26,615 nucleotides of DNA, from the NCBI GenBank assembly GCA_030039895.1, contig JASHUR010000133.1, positions 1-26,615 of the forward strand, read 5' to 3'. The DNA comes from Acidobacteriaceae bacterium (GTDB lineage Bacteria > Acidobacteriota > Terriglobia > Terriglobales > Acidobacteriaceae). This document shows, one piece after another, positions 1-7,859 of the stretch. The notes under the pieces were generated by a model, which was not told where the DNA came from, did no database searches, and was given only the letters and a program-made list of their open reading frames with translations. The translations under genes were made by a program, and so were the position numbers. Within the stretch, counting starts at the first letter, position 1. Each line of letters starts with the position of its first letter.

Positions 1-726
1 GGCCTTTACACGCCCTTCGATTTCCCCTTGTACTTCATGCTGCGCAAGGTGCTCATCCAGAACCAGCCCATGAGCAACCTCGAAAACGTCCTCCGCCAGG
101 ACCGCCTCTACCCGCATCCCAACCGCCTCGTCACCTTCATCGGCAACCACGACACCATGCGTTTCCTCACCGTCCCCGGCGCCACCATACCCGACCTCAA
201 GATGGCCTTCGCGCTCATCTCCGCCCTGCGCGGCATGCCGCAAATCTACTCCGGAGACGAAATCGCCATGCGCGGCGGCAACGATCCTGACAATCGCCAC
301 GACTTCCCTGGTGGCTTTCCCAGCCGCTTCCCCGGCGATCCCGCCAGCGCCTTCACCGCTGCCGGACGCACCCCCGAGCAGGCATCCGTTCACGACTACT
401 TCAGCACCCTCCTGCACTTCCGCGCCCAGCACCCCGCGCTCCAGACCGGCCTGCAGCAAGACATCTATATGGACAACACCGTCTTCGCCTTCGTCCGTGC
501 CGACGACATCGCGCAGGGCTGCACGCCCTCCAGCCCTGAGCGCGTCCTCGTCATCGCCAACCACTCAACCTCACCGCGATCGCTAACGCTTTCCACGCCG
601 GAAACCGCCCTCGCAGGCTGTTCGCAATTCACGCCCGTGCTCGGCGCGTCACCTGCGACGCTCGCCAGTGGTTCGCTCACCATGCAGCTCGTCCCCGATC
701 AGACCGCCATCTACCTCGTCCACTAA
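1..726 (+). CDS. GH13 alpha-amylase-family glycoside hydrolase, C-terminal part (5' end outside window)
   Basis: The reading frame is open from the first base, so the gene starts upstream; 241 residues are visible. The fragment carries the end of the (beta/alpha)8 barrel of family GH13: FIGNHDTMRF around nt 136-165 matches conserved region IV, where the His-Asp pair (Asp at nt 151-153) stabilises the transition state. It is followed by the usual GMPQIYSGDE block (nt 232-261) and a roughly 110-residue C-terminal all-beta-type domain. Enzymes with this layout hydrolyse or rearrange alpha-glucans or maltodextrins. The exact specificity (cyclomaltodextrinase, neopullulanase, amylase) cannot be read because conserved regions I-III are outside the window. 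The DUF1284 gene follows after 84 nt in the same direction. Confidence 0.88.
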   Translation, partial: GLYTPFDFPLYFMLRKVLIQNQPMSNLENVLRQDRLYPHPNRLVTFIGNHDTMRFLTVPGATIPDLKMAFALISALRGMPQIYSGDEIAMRGGNDPDNRHDFPGGFPSRFPGDPASAFTAAGRTPEQASVHDYFSTLLHFRAQHPALQTGLQQDIYMDNTVFAFVRADDIAQGCTPSSPERVLVIANHSTSPRSLTLSTPETALAGCSQFTPVLGASPATLASGSLTMQLVPDQTAIYLVH

Positions 727-810
727 GTACGGCCGCTGCGCTACCATCAAGTCAATGTGCGCCCACGCTGCGCATTGCATATACTACGCTCACAGATTCG
801 GGAGCCCTCC

Positions 811-1254
811 GTGACCATCCGCCTTCGCCCGCATCATCTGCTCTGCATGCTTACCTTCGCGGGCAAGGGCTACTCGCCGGAATTCATCGCCAACTTCGAG
901 CGCATCATCGACCGCATCGCCTCCGGCAACCAGACCGTCGAAATTACCTTCGCGCCCGACGACATCTGCGCCCCGCTCCTTGCCGACGCCTCCTGTCACT
1001 GCCGCAACACGTCCGTCTCCACGCGCGACACCCTCGCCGCCGAATCCCTCGGGCAATTACTCCAACAACCCATTGAGACCGGAACCCACCTCACACTCAC
1101 CGCCGCCACGCTCGACCGCATGCGTCACGCCTTTCAACAGGGCACCATCCGCCAGGCCTGCAAAGGCTGCCAGTGGGTTCCACTCTGCGACGGAATCGCC
1201 GCCAGCAACTTCATCGACACGCGCCTTCTCGCATCCCGCCCGCCGCACAACTAA
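811..1254 (+). CDS. DUF1284 domain protein (Cys-rich, probable metal-binding)
   Basis: 147 residues if begun at GTG 811. I prefer that start because GGGAG at 800-804 lies 6 nt before it and the family-typical opening RLRPHHLLC begins three residues in. An in-frame ATG at 757 would add 18 unconserved residues and has no good ribosome site. The protein has two cysteine clusters, SCHC near residue 71 and CKGCQWVPLC near residue 125, which look like metal or Fe-S ligands; this is inference from spacing. The opening, with paired His and a Cys, is the DUF1284 hallmark. The biochemical function of the family is not known to me. It sits between sugar-metabolism genes, 57 nt ahead of the isomerase-like gene, probably in one transcript. 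Confidence 0.82.
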   Translation: MTIRLRPHHLLCMLTFAGKGYSPEFIANFERIIDRIASGNQTVEITFAPDDICAPLLADASCHCRNTSVSTRDTLAAESLGQLLQQPIETGTHLTLTAATLDRMRHAFQQGTIRQACKGCQWVPLCDGIAASNFIDTRLLASRPPHN

Positions 1255-1311
1255 CCTTCCTACCACTCGCGTATCATGGCTCCTGAATAGAATCAGGAGA
1301 CCATCGCCGGC

Positions 1312-2271
1312 ATGAAAGTAGGAGTCTTCACCCCGCTGCTCTCGCAACTCTCGCTGCCTGCCGTTCTCGACAAGCTCCGCGCGCTCAACATCACCACCGT
1401 CGAGCTTGGCACCGGCAACTATCCCGGCGATGCGCACTGCAAGCTCAGCATGCTCGACGACGCCAACGCCCTCGCCGAGTTCCAGCATGTGCTCGCCGAC
1501 CGTGGCGCATCCATCAGCGCCCTCAGTTGCCACGGCAACGCGCTCCATCCAGATCCCGTCCGCGCCGGCCACGATGCAGATATCAGCCGCAAGACCATCC
1601 TGCTCGCCGAAAAGCTCGGCATCCCCGTCGTCGTCGACTTTTCCGGATGCCCCGGCGACGCGCCCGGCGCAAAATCACCCAACTGGGTCACCTGCCCCTG
1701 GCCGCCTGATTATCTCGACATCCTCCAATGGCAGTGGGACGAAGTCGTCGCTCCCTACTGGACCGAACACGGCAAATTCGCCGCCGATCACGGCGTGAAG
1801 ATCGCCATCGAGATGCATCCCGGCTTCGTCGTCTACAGTCCGGAGACCATGCTCCGCCTCCGCGCCATCGCCGGCCCCAGCGTCGGATGCAACTTCGACC
1901 CCAGCCATCTCTTCTGGCAGAACATCGACCCCATCGCCGCCGTCCGCGTCCTCGGCAACGCCATCTTCCACGTCCACGCCAAGGATACCCAGCTCTACCC
2001 CGCCAATCTCCCGTTCACCGGAGTCCTCGACACCAAACCCTACACCGATGAGCGTGCCCGCGGCTGGATCTTCCGCACCTGCGGCTACGGCCACGGCGCC
2101 GAATGGTGGAAGGAGTTCGTCTCCACGCTGCGCATGTACAGCTACGACAACGTGCTCTCCATCGAGCACGAGGACAGCCTGCTCTCCGCCGAAGAGGGCC
2201 TCACGAAAGCCGCAGCCTTCCTCAATGAACTTGTCATCCGCGAGCAGCCCGGCGCAGCCTGGTGGGTCTAA
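1312..2271 (+). CDS. Sugar phosphate isomerase/epimerase-like TIM-barrel protein
   Basis: 319 residues, start ATG 1312 with AGGAGA at 1295-1300. The protein matches the xylose-isomerase-like TIM barrel (AP endonuclease 2 / sugar isomerase-epimerase) superfamily. Metal-ligand-type blocks appear in the expected order: IEMHPG (Glu, middle), GCNFDPSH (Asp/His), FHVHAKDTQ (His/Asp) and SIEHEDS (Glu near the C-terminus). Such cytoplasmic enzymes interconvert ketoses or inositol derivatives using a divalent metal. The pairing with the Gfo/Idh/MocA oxidoreductase 26 nt downstream is a common arrangement for inositol-like or oxidised sugar catabolism, but the substrate cannot be read from sequence. 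No signal peptide. Confidence 0.85.
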   Translation: MKVGVFTPLLSQLSLPAVLDKLRALNITTVELGTGNYPGDAHCKLSMLDDANALAEFQHVLADRGASISALSCHGNALHPDPVRAGHDADISRKTILLAEKLGIPVVVDFSGCPGDAPGAKSPNWVTCPWPPDYLDILQWQWDEVVAPYWTEHGKFAADHGVKIAIEMHPGFVVYSPETMLRLRAIAGPSVGCNFDPSHLFWQNIDPIAAVRVLGNAIFHVHAKDTQLYPANLPFTGVLDTKPYTDERARGWIFRTCGYGHGAEWWKEFVSTLRMYSYDNVLSIEHEDSLLSAEEGLTKAAAFLNELVIREQPGAAWWV

Positions 2272-2297
2272 CCGGAAGCCATCCTCAGGAATCACGC

Positions 2298-3443
2298 ATG
2301 AAGCCAATCAGAACCGCAATCTTCGGCGCCGGATTCATGGGCCGTGTTCACCTCGAGGCCCTGCGCCGCGTCGAGCACGTCGAACCGGCCGCCATCTCCG
2401 GCAGAAATGTTGCCGCTGCCGAAAAGCTCGGCTCTGCCTTCGGAGTTCCCTACGCCACGTCCGAAGCCATCCTCGGCGACCCATCCATTCAGGCCGTCCA
2501 CATCTGCACGCCCAACGCCCTGCACTTCGGCATGGCAAAGCAGGCTCTGCTCGCAGGCAAGCACGTCCTCTGCGAGAAACCCCTCGCCACCACGCCCGCG
2601 GAAGCCCAGGAGCTCGCCGCAATCGCCGCGCAAAAGCGCTGCCGCGTCGCTGTCTGCCACAACCTCCGCTACTACCCCATGGTCCAGCAGATGCGCGCCA
2701 TGCGCGAAGCCGGCGACCTCGGAGAAATCCTCGTCGTGCAGGGCTTCTACTCGCAGGACTGGCTGCTCTACGACACCGACTGGAACTGGCGCGTCGACTC
2801 CACGCAGGGCGGCCCATCGCGCTGCATGGCCGACATCGGCTCCCACTGGTTCGACGCCGCCGAACACATCACCGGCCTGCGCGTCTTCTCGCTCTGCGCG
2901 GACCTTCAGACGCTCCACGCCACTCGCCAGCAACCAAAGCACTCCGTCGAAACCTTCGCCAACAAAACCCTCAGCGCCGGCGACTACATCCCCACGCCCG
3001 TCGACACTGAAGACTTCGGCGCAGTCGTCTTCCGCATGGAAACACGCGCGCGGGGGGCCATGACCGTCAGCCAGTGCTCCGCCGGGCGCAAGAACCGTCT
3101 CAGCATCGAAATCTACGGAACCAAATCCGGCGTCGCCTGGAGTCAGGAGCGCCCCGACGAGCTCTGGATCGGCCATCGCGACAGCGCCAACCAGATCATC
3201 ATCAAGGACCCAGCTCTGCTTCACCCCTCTGCGCGCCCCTTCGCCGACCTTCCCGGTGGCCACAGCGAGGGCTACGACGACACCTTCAAGCAGCTCTTCC
3301 GCCGCTTCTACGCTTCCATCGCCAACCCCGAAGCCACGCCGGAATACCCTACCTTCGCCGACGGCCTGCGCCAGCTCAACATACTCAACGCCGTCCTTGA
3401 AAGCAGCCGTACCCGCGCCTGGGTCGAGGTGCCTGTCGTCTAG
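2298..3443 (+). CDS. Gfo/Idh/MocA family NAD(P)-dependent oxidoreductase
   Basis: 381 residues from ATG 2298, with TCAGGA at 2285-2290 as ribosome site. A longer in-frame start at 2262 would overlap the isomerase gene and add residues before the Rossmann fold, so it is less likely. The nucleotide-binding GAGFMG is at residues 10-15, the HVLCEKPLA motif (catalytic Lys of the EKP triad) lies near residue 95, and DIGSHWFD in the middle holds the family's DxGxHxxD-type catalytic block. These enzymes oxidise or reduce cyclic polyols and sugars with NAD(P). Tightly spaced with the preceding TIM-barrel gene and the following MFS gene (14 nt), consistent with an uptake-plus-catabolism operon. The substrate is unknown. 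Confidence 0.9.
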   Translation: MKPIRTAIFGAGFMGRVHLEALRRVEHVEPAAISGRNVAAAEKLGSAFGVPYATSEAILGDPSIQAVHICTPNALHFGMAKQALLAGKHVLCEKPLATTPAEAQELAAIAAQKRCRVAVCHNLRYYPMVQQMRAMREAGDLGEILVVQGFYSQDWLLYDTDWNWRVDSTQGGPSRCMADIGSHWFDAAEHITGLRVFSLCADLQTLHATRQQPKHSVETFANKTLSAGDYIPTPVDTEDFGAVVFRMETRARGAMTVSQCSAGRKNRLSIEIYGTKSGVAWSQERPDELWIGHRDSANQIIIKDPALLHPSARPFADLPGGHSEGYDDTFKQLFRRFYASIANPEATPEYPTFADGLRQLNILNAVLESSRTRAWVEVPVV

Positions 3444-3457
3444 GAAAGGAATCCCGC

Positions 3458-4591
3458 ATGTTGGTCCTCGCTGCCGTCGTCGCCATCTTCATCTACGGAA
3501 TGATCGCCGCCATGCTCGGCACCATTCTGCCCGACCTTTCCGACCGTTTCCAACTCACGCCGCATCAGAACGGCATTATCGCCTTCGCGCAGGCCCTCGG
3601 ACTCATCGTCGCCTCGCTCGCCGTCGGCCCGCTGCTCGACAACGAAGGCAAAAAGATCGGCCTCATCCTCGGCCTTGCCTTTATCGCCGCTGCGCTCGCG
3701 CTTCTGCCGCGCTCCTCCGGGTTCCGTAGCATCGTCATTCTGCTCTTCCTGCTCGGAATCGGCGGCGGAATCGTCGTCACCGGAGCCAACTCCCTCGCCA
3801 GCGATATCGACGCCGCCCACCGCGCCACCGCGCTCAACCTCGTCAATCTCTTCTTCGGACTCGGCGCTTTCGCCACGCCCTTCATCTCCGCCAATCTCTT
3901 CAAGCAGAACTGGGTCCGCCTCTGCTACACCGTCGCCATCCTCGCCGCCATCACACTTGGCATCCAGGCCGCCACGCACATGCCTCCGCCCTCAGGCTCC
4001 GGCCGCTTCATGTTGGCCAGCGCGGGTCCGGTCCTCGGCCAGCCTGCGCTCTTCCTGCTCGGCTTATACTTGTTCCTCTACATCACATGCGAGGTCGGCG
4101 TCTGGAACTGGCTCGTCCGCCACCTCATCGCCCAGGGCATCCCCGAGCCGCGCGCGCTCAACATCCTCTCACTCGGTTTCGCGCTCGGCCTGCTCCTCGG
4201 CCGCCTCGGAGTCTCAGCTGTTCTGCTCCACGCCTCCGCGCTCAATGTCACGCTCGTCGCGTCCATCGCCATGGTCGTCTTCACATTTCTCATGATCCGC
4301 ACCAGCAAGCCCGGCGTCGCATTCGCGCTCGTCTTCCTCGCCGGACTCTCCATGGCGCCGGTCTTTCCTACCGTCCTTGCCATCGTCGGAGGAGCATTCC
4401 CCCGCATGACCAGCACCGCGATGGGCATCGTCATCACCTTCGGATGGATCGGCCTCGCCGTCAGCTCGCGCATCATCGGCTCTATCGCCGGAACCGATGC
4501 CAAACGCCTGCGCACCGCGCTCCTCGTCATTCCCGCCGCGTCAATTTTGATGGTTGGCCTCAACATCGCCATCCGCTTCGTGCTGCCCTGA
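3458..4591 (+). CDS. MFS transporter
   Basis: 377 residues, almost wholly hydrophobic, with about 12 predicted membrane segments in two halves separated by a short loop near residue 185. The start ATG 3458 follows AGGAAAGGA at 3442-3450. Family features include the acidic/basic cytoplasmic loop between helices 2 and 3 (LLDNEGKKIG, residues about 60-70) in the position of the MFS A-motif, and many small-residue helix-packing stretches. Being last in the cluster behind two sugar-modifying enzymes, it most likely imports a sugar or polyol, which is inference. A hairpin overlaps its stop codon. Confidence 0.85.
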   Translation: MLVLAAVVAIFIYGMIAAMLGTILPDLSDRFQLTPHQNGIIAFAQALGLIVASLAVGPLLDNEGKKIGLILGLAFIAAALALLPRSSGFRSIVILLFLLGIGGGIVVTGANSLASDIDAAHRATALNLVNLFFGLGAFATPFISANLFKQNWVRLCYTVAILAAITLGIQAATHMPPPSGSGRFMLASAGPVLGQPALFLLGLYLFLYITCEVGVWNWLVRHLIAQGIPEPRALNILSLGFALGLLLGRLGVSAVLLHASALNVTLVASIAMVVFTFLMIRTSKPGVAFALVFLAGLSMAPVFPTVLAIVGGAFPRMTSTAMGIVITFGWIGLAVSSRIIGSIAGTDAKRLRTALLVIPAASILMVGLNIAIRFVLP

Positions 4592-4604
4592 GGGCTCAGG
4601 CAGC
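4582..4604 (+). terminator. Hairpin at the end of the carbohydrate cluster
   Basis: GCTGCC at 4582-4587 and GGCAGC at 4599-4604 pair, with TGA/TCA (4589-4591/4596-4598) continuing the stem after a one-base bulge and a GGGC loop. It overlaps the MFS stop codon and lies between convergent genes. There is no U-tract on either side, so termination by this hairpin alone is uncertain. Confidence 0.4.
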
Positions 4605-4619
4605 TTCAAGCCTCCGCGC

Positions 4620-6131
4620 CTACGGCTGCGCAGCGCTGACCTGCCGGACAAAGATCACTGACTGATCGTCCTGGTACACCTGCTTCCAGTCCGGCAGCAA
4701 AGCCATTTCATTCGCAATCTGCGTGCCGCGCTCCAGCAGGCAAAAGCTCACGTCATACTCGTTCAGCAGCGTATTTGGATTGCTCTCGGCCGTCGCCCAC
4801 TCGGCCACTTGCGGCAGAACACCCGTCCACTCGTACACGTCCGCGCGGCCATCCACAAACACCGGATGCTCCGGCAGCGCCCAGATCAGGTATCCGCCGT
4901 TCGTGAAGCTGTTCATCATGTTGCCCGCCAGATGATGCGCCTTGACGTAGTCCACCGCCTTCACCGGACTCCTCTGTTCCACCTGCATCATCAGGTTCTT
5001 CCGGCTGGGAAACGCCGCCAACACAACCACGACAGCCAACGCCAGCAACACCGCGTTCGCCGCTGGCCTGTCATGCTCCGCGTCATAGCCTTTCCACGAT
5101 TTCGCCAGCAGCCGCGTCACTACCATGGCCGCAAGAATGCCAAACACAATGACCAAGCGCTTGTGGCTTAACCCCAGCCACGCGCCCATGGCCAGCAGCA
5201 CAACTTCATGCACGTAGATCCGCGCCTCCCGCTGCGCAATCACGTACAGCCCGATGAACGCCAATATGGCGAGCAATGCAATCCCGCGCGGATCGTTCAA
5301 AGGCAGCGGCTTCCACTCGTCAACCATCGTCACCACAATGCGCTGATGAAACAGCGTATTCACCGGATACAGCACCTGCCGCCAGCCCACCGGATTCACA
5401 AACACCGCCGCGCACGAAGCGCAGGCCGCAATCACCAGCGACTTCCGCTCCGCCGCGGTCCACTGCTCCGCCGCCAGCGACCCAATCTCATAATCCAGAA
5501 ACGCGCAGCCCACAAACACGCCCAGCACAATCAACCCGAAAAAGAACGATGCGTGGCAGTTCACCCACACCGCAAACAACACCGGCAACCCATAGAACCA
5601 TCGGGGGTTTCGTTTGCGTCCCAGGCACAACAGTAGCAGTTCCACCTCCAGCAGCAGATACCCAATCACCTGCGGCCGCACGGCCAGCACCATTGTTGAG
5701 AAGAACCAGACCAGAGCCCCGCCCAGAAAGCCAACCTTCGCATTGCCCGAATACTGCGAGCAAAGCAGGTAGCCGGCAATCGCCAACGCTGAGGCGAACA
5801 CACAGAGCCACACCATCAGGCCGGTATAGCCGCCCAGCCGGTACGCGCCGTAGATCAGCACCTGCGACAGCCACTCATGCGGAACCCAGGCGTGGTGATG
5901 GGTTGTGTAGGAGAAAAGATCGGTGGTGGGAATATGGTGGCCGTTCCAGATCACCTGGCCTGTCCGCAGGTGCCACCACATGTCGGGATCATCAAAGCGG
6001 TCCCGCACCGTGAGCACAGCCAGGACCGACAGCGCTCCGGCGATTGCAACTGGAAATGAAAGAATTCTCCGCAGCGCTCTGGTAGTGCCCGATCGGGCCC
6101 GCGATCCATCTACCAGCGGCGCAATGCTCAA
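4620..6131 (-). CDS. Multi-pass membrane protein, GT-C-like (unknown function)
   Basis: 503 residues starting at TTG 6131. The TTG overlaps the TGA stop of the upstream regulator gene (TTGA, 6128-6131), so the two are translationally coupled. About 10-12 hydrophobic segments follow a short basic N-terminus. The first extracytoplasmic loop carries RFDDPDMWWHLRTGQ and then FSYTTHHHAWVPHEWLSQ; acidic residues in that position are typical of GT-C polyprenyl-linked glycosyltransferases. A soluble C-terminal stretch of about 110 residues includes FVDGRADVYEW. I do not recognise a characterised homologue; related hypothetical proteins are common in acidobacteria and deltaproteobacteria. Cotranscription with a sigma-54 activator is the main clue to its role; lipid-linked sugar transfer is a guess from fold. 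Confidence 0.75.
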   Translation of the reverse strand: MSIAPLVDGSRARSGTTRALRRILSFPVAIAGALSVLAVLTVRDRFDDPDMWWHLRTGQVIWNGHHIPTTDLFSYTTHHHAWVPHEWLSQVLIYGAYRLGGYTGLMVWLCVFASALAIAGYLLCSQYSGNAKVGFLGGALVWFFSTMVLAVRPQVIGYLLLEVELLLLCLGRKRNPRWFYGLPVLFAVWVNCHASFFFGLIVLGVFVGCAFLDYEIGSLAAEQWTAAERKSLVIAACASCAAVFVNPVGWRQVLYPVNTLFHQRIVVTMVDEWKPLPLNDPRGIALLAILAFIGLYVIAQREARIYVHEVVLLAMGAWLGLSHKRLVIVFGILAAMVVTRLLAKSWKGYDAEHDRPAANAVLLALAVVVVLAAFPSRKNLMMQVEQRSPVKAVDYVKAHHLAGNMMNSFTNGGYLIWALPEHPVFVDGRADVYEWTGVLPQVAEWATAESNPNTLLNEYDVSFCLLERGTQIANEMALLPDWKQVYQDDQSVIFVRQVSAAQP

Positions 6132-7519
6132 GCCGTTTCCATATCCATATTGTCGTGCGCAATTATGGGCTCGCGCTCAGCAAGCCGGATCAGCCGATGT
6201 AGATAGGCTCGTGAAATGTTCAGGCTGCGCGCGGCCATGGTCTTGTTCCCGTTATTCTCCCGCACGGCGTTGGCTGCCAGTTTCACCTTGTAGTCGCGCA
6301 ACTGCCGCTCGAATGAGTTCACCGGGTGGTAGTCCCCGATATTCATCACGTACTCGTCCTGAATATTTCGCGGCAGGTCCTCTTCCGTGATCTTCGTCCC
6401 TGAAGTAAGAATGATCGCCCGTTGAATCACATTCTCCAACTCGCGCACATTGCCCGGCCAGGAGTATCCCTGGAGCAGCGACATCGCCGCCGGTTCAATC
6501 TCATCCACCTGCTTCTGGTACACCTGCGAGTAGTGCCGCAGAAAATGATTGGCAATCAGCGGAATGTCCTCCGCCCGCTCCTGCAGCGGCGGAGCCGTAA
6601 TCTTCATTACGTTGATCCGGTAATACAGGTCCAGACGGAATTTCCCTTGCGAAACCAATTCGCCCAGATCCGCGTGCGTCGCAAAAATCAGCCGCGCCCG
6701 CAGCGGAATCAGCTTCGTGCTCCCCAGCCGGCTGAACTCCCTCTGCTGCAGCACCCGAAGTAACTTCACCTGCACCGCCGGGCTCAGCTCTCCAATTTCA
6801 TCCAGGAACAGTGTGCCTTCGCCGGCCTGCTCCAGGTAACCTTCGCGTGCGCCAACCGTGCCGGTATAGGCGCCCTTTTCATGTCCGAAAAGCTCAGCCT
6901 CAATCAACGTCTCCGGAATCGCTCCGCAGCACACCGCCACAAACGGCCGCAGCGAGTGTGCGCCCAGGTTGTGGATTGCGCGCGCGATCAGTTCCTTTCC
7001 GGTACCGCTCTCGCCCGTTACCAGCACTGAGGCATTCAAGCTGGCAACCCGGCGCACGAGGTTGTACACCTCCTGCATCAGGGGGCTCGAACCGATCATC
7101 TGATCGCACGACGTCACTGCCTCCGGCTGCTTCGCGGCCCCACTCTCTCTACGCAGCATCGTCCGCTCATGCACACGACGCATGATCGCTCGCAACTCTC
7201 TCACTGACGGTGGTTTACGACAGTTACTGTAGGCTCCCAGCCGAACCAGTTCCTCGGCCACTCCGCGCAAACCATCGTCCGCCATGACGACAGAAGAAAC
7301 CTGCGCCGCCACAATCCGCCTGCATGAGGCAATCCGCTCGTTCAGTAGGTTCTGATCGGAATCCAGGTCAAGAATGACCGCATCCAGGCTGCCGTCAGAG
7401 AGCTTCTGGTTCACGCCCTCTTCACTGGGCTCCAGTTGAACAAGGAATTCTTGTCCTAAGGCAGATGACAAAACGGACAACAGTGTTCGATCTTCAGAAT
7501 ACAACCCAATCCGCACCAT
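6128..7519 (-). CDS. Sigma-54-dependent response regulator / enhancer-binding protein (NtrC/PilR type)
   Basis: 463 residues; ATG 7519 preceded on the minus strand by AAGGAGA. Order: receiver-like domain (1-125) with acidic pair E9/D10, candidate phospho-acceptor D51 or D53 in VILDLDSD and K102 before PP; AAA+ domain (about 140-375) with Walker A GESGTGKE 169-176, sigma-54 contact loop GAYTGT 216-221 (usual form GAFTGA), Walker B LFLDEIGE 237-244 and WPGNVREL near 354-361; Fis-type helix-turn-helix 405-445 (NNGNKTMAARSLNISRAYL). It drives sigma-54 polymerase from upstream enhancers. No sensor kinase is in the window. The receiver lacks the usual Ser/Thr before the final Lys region (VVMADDG), so phosphorylation is uncertain. 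Sigma-54-type promoters across the neighbouring pilus locus make those genes its likely targets. Confidence 0.92.
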   Translation of the reverse strand: MVRIGLYSEDRTLLSVLSSALGQEFLVQLEPSEEGVNQKLSDGSLDAVILDLDSDQNLLNERIASCRRIVAAQVSSVVMADDGLRGVAEELVRLGAYSNCRKPPSVRELRAIMRRVHERTMLRRESGAAKQPEAVTSCDQMIGSSPLMQEVYNLVRRVASLNASVLVTGESGTGKELIARAIHNLGAHSLRPFVAVCCGAIPETLIEAELFGHEKGAYTGTVGAREGYLEQAGEGTLFLDEIGELSPAVQVKLLRVLQQREFSRLGSTKLIPLRARLIFATHADLGELVSQGKFRLDLYYRINVMKITAPPLQERAEDIPLIANHFLRHYSQVYQKQVDEIEPAAMSLLQGYSWPGNVRELENVIQRAIILTSGTKITEEDLPRNIQDEYVMNIGDYHPVNSFERQLRDYKVKLAANAVRENNGNKTMAARSLNISRAYLHRLIRLAEREPIIAHDNMDMETA

Positions 7520-7859
7520 ATTGGGTAATCTCCTTCACAATCCACTCTGGCAAAGTCAATCTCATGCAGCTTTCGGGGGGCCGGAGGTTTCCCTCCCTAG
7601 CTATATAAGGTGACGTTCCTCTTGCAAACGAATCAACGTCTGCTTTCGGTACCAGTATTCGCCGCTGAGGATACGACGAACCTTTTTTGTGTGCCTTGTA
7701 GATAGTTATTGATAACTAAACACAACGCGATTGTCCAGAGAAATTTCAACAACTGTAAAGGCAAGTATACGTGTCAAAAGTACTATAGTATACATTACAT
7801 AAGTAATATAATACTCACCCCCAACCGCTCTGGTCATCCAATTGCTGCCGTTCCCCCGA
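7520..7859. promoter_or_regulatory. Intergenic spacer between divergent genes, AT-rich distal half
   Basis: This 340-nt gap separates the sigma-54 regulator (-) from the membrane protein gene (+). From about 7680 to 7815 it is clearly richer in A/T than its surroundings. It holds a perfect palindrome TACTATAGTA (7781-7790), an inverted repeat ATTAC-ATAA-GTAAT (7794-7807), AGTATAC twice (7764-7770, 7787-7793) and a TATAAT at 7807-7812 that could be a -10 box for the + strand gene, although no good -35 box stands 17 nt before it. Near 7577-7594 GGAGG-TTTC-CCTCC could form a small hairpin. No GG-N10-GC sigma-54 site was found. No gene seen. Confidence 0.45.

Noticed and set aside
2292..3263. 323-codon frame antisense to the Gfo/Idh/MocA gene
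   Set aside because: Long antisense frames are expected in GC-rich coding DNA; the sense product has all family motifs and the antisense product none.
7604..7625. Possible sigma-54 promoter (GGTGAC...TTGCA) before the 7860 gene
   Set aside because: The GG and GC pairs are 13 nt apart instead of 10, outside what sigma-54 accepts.
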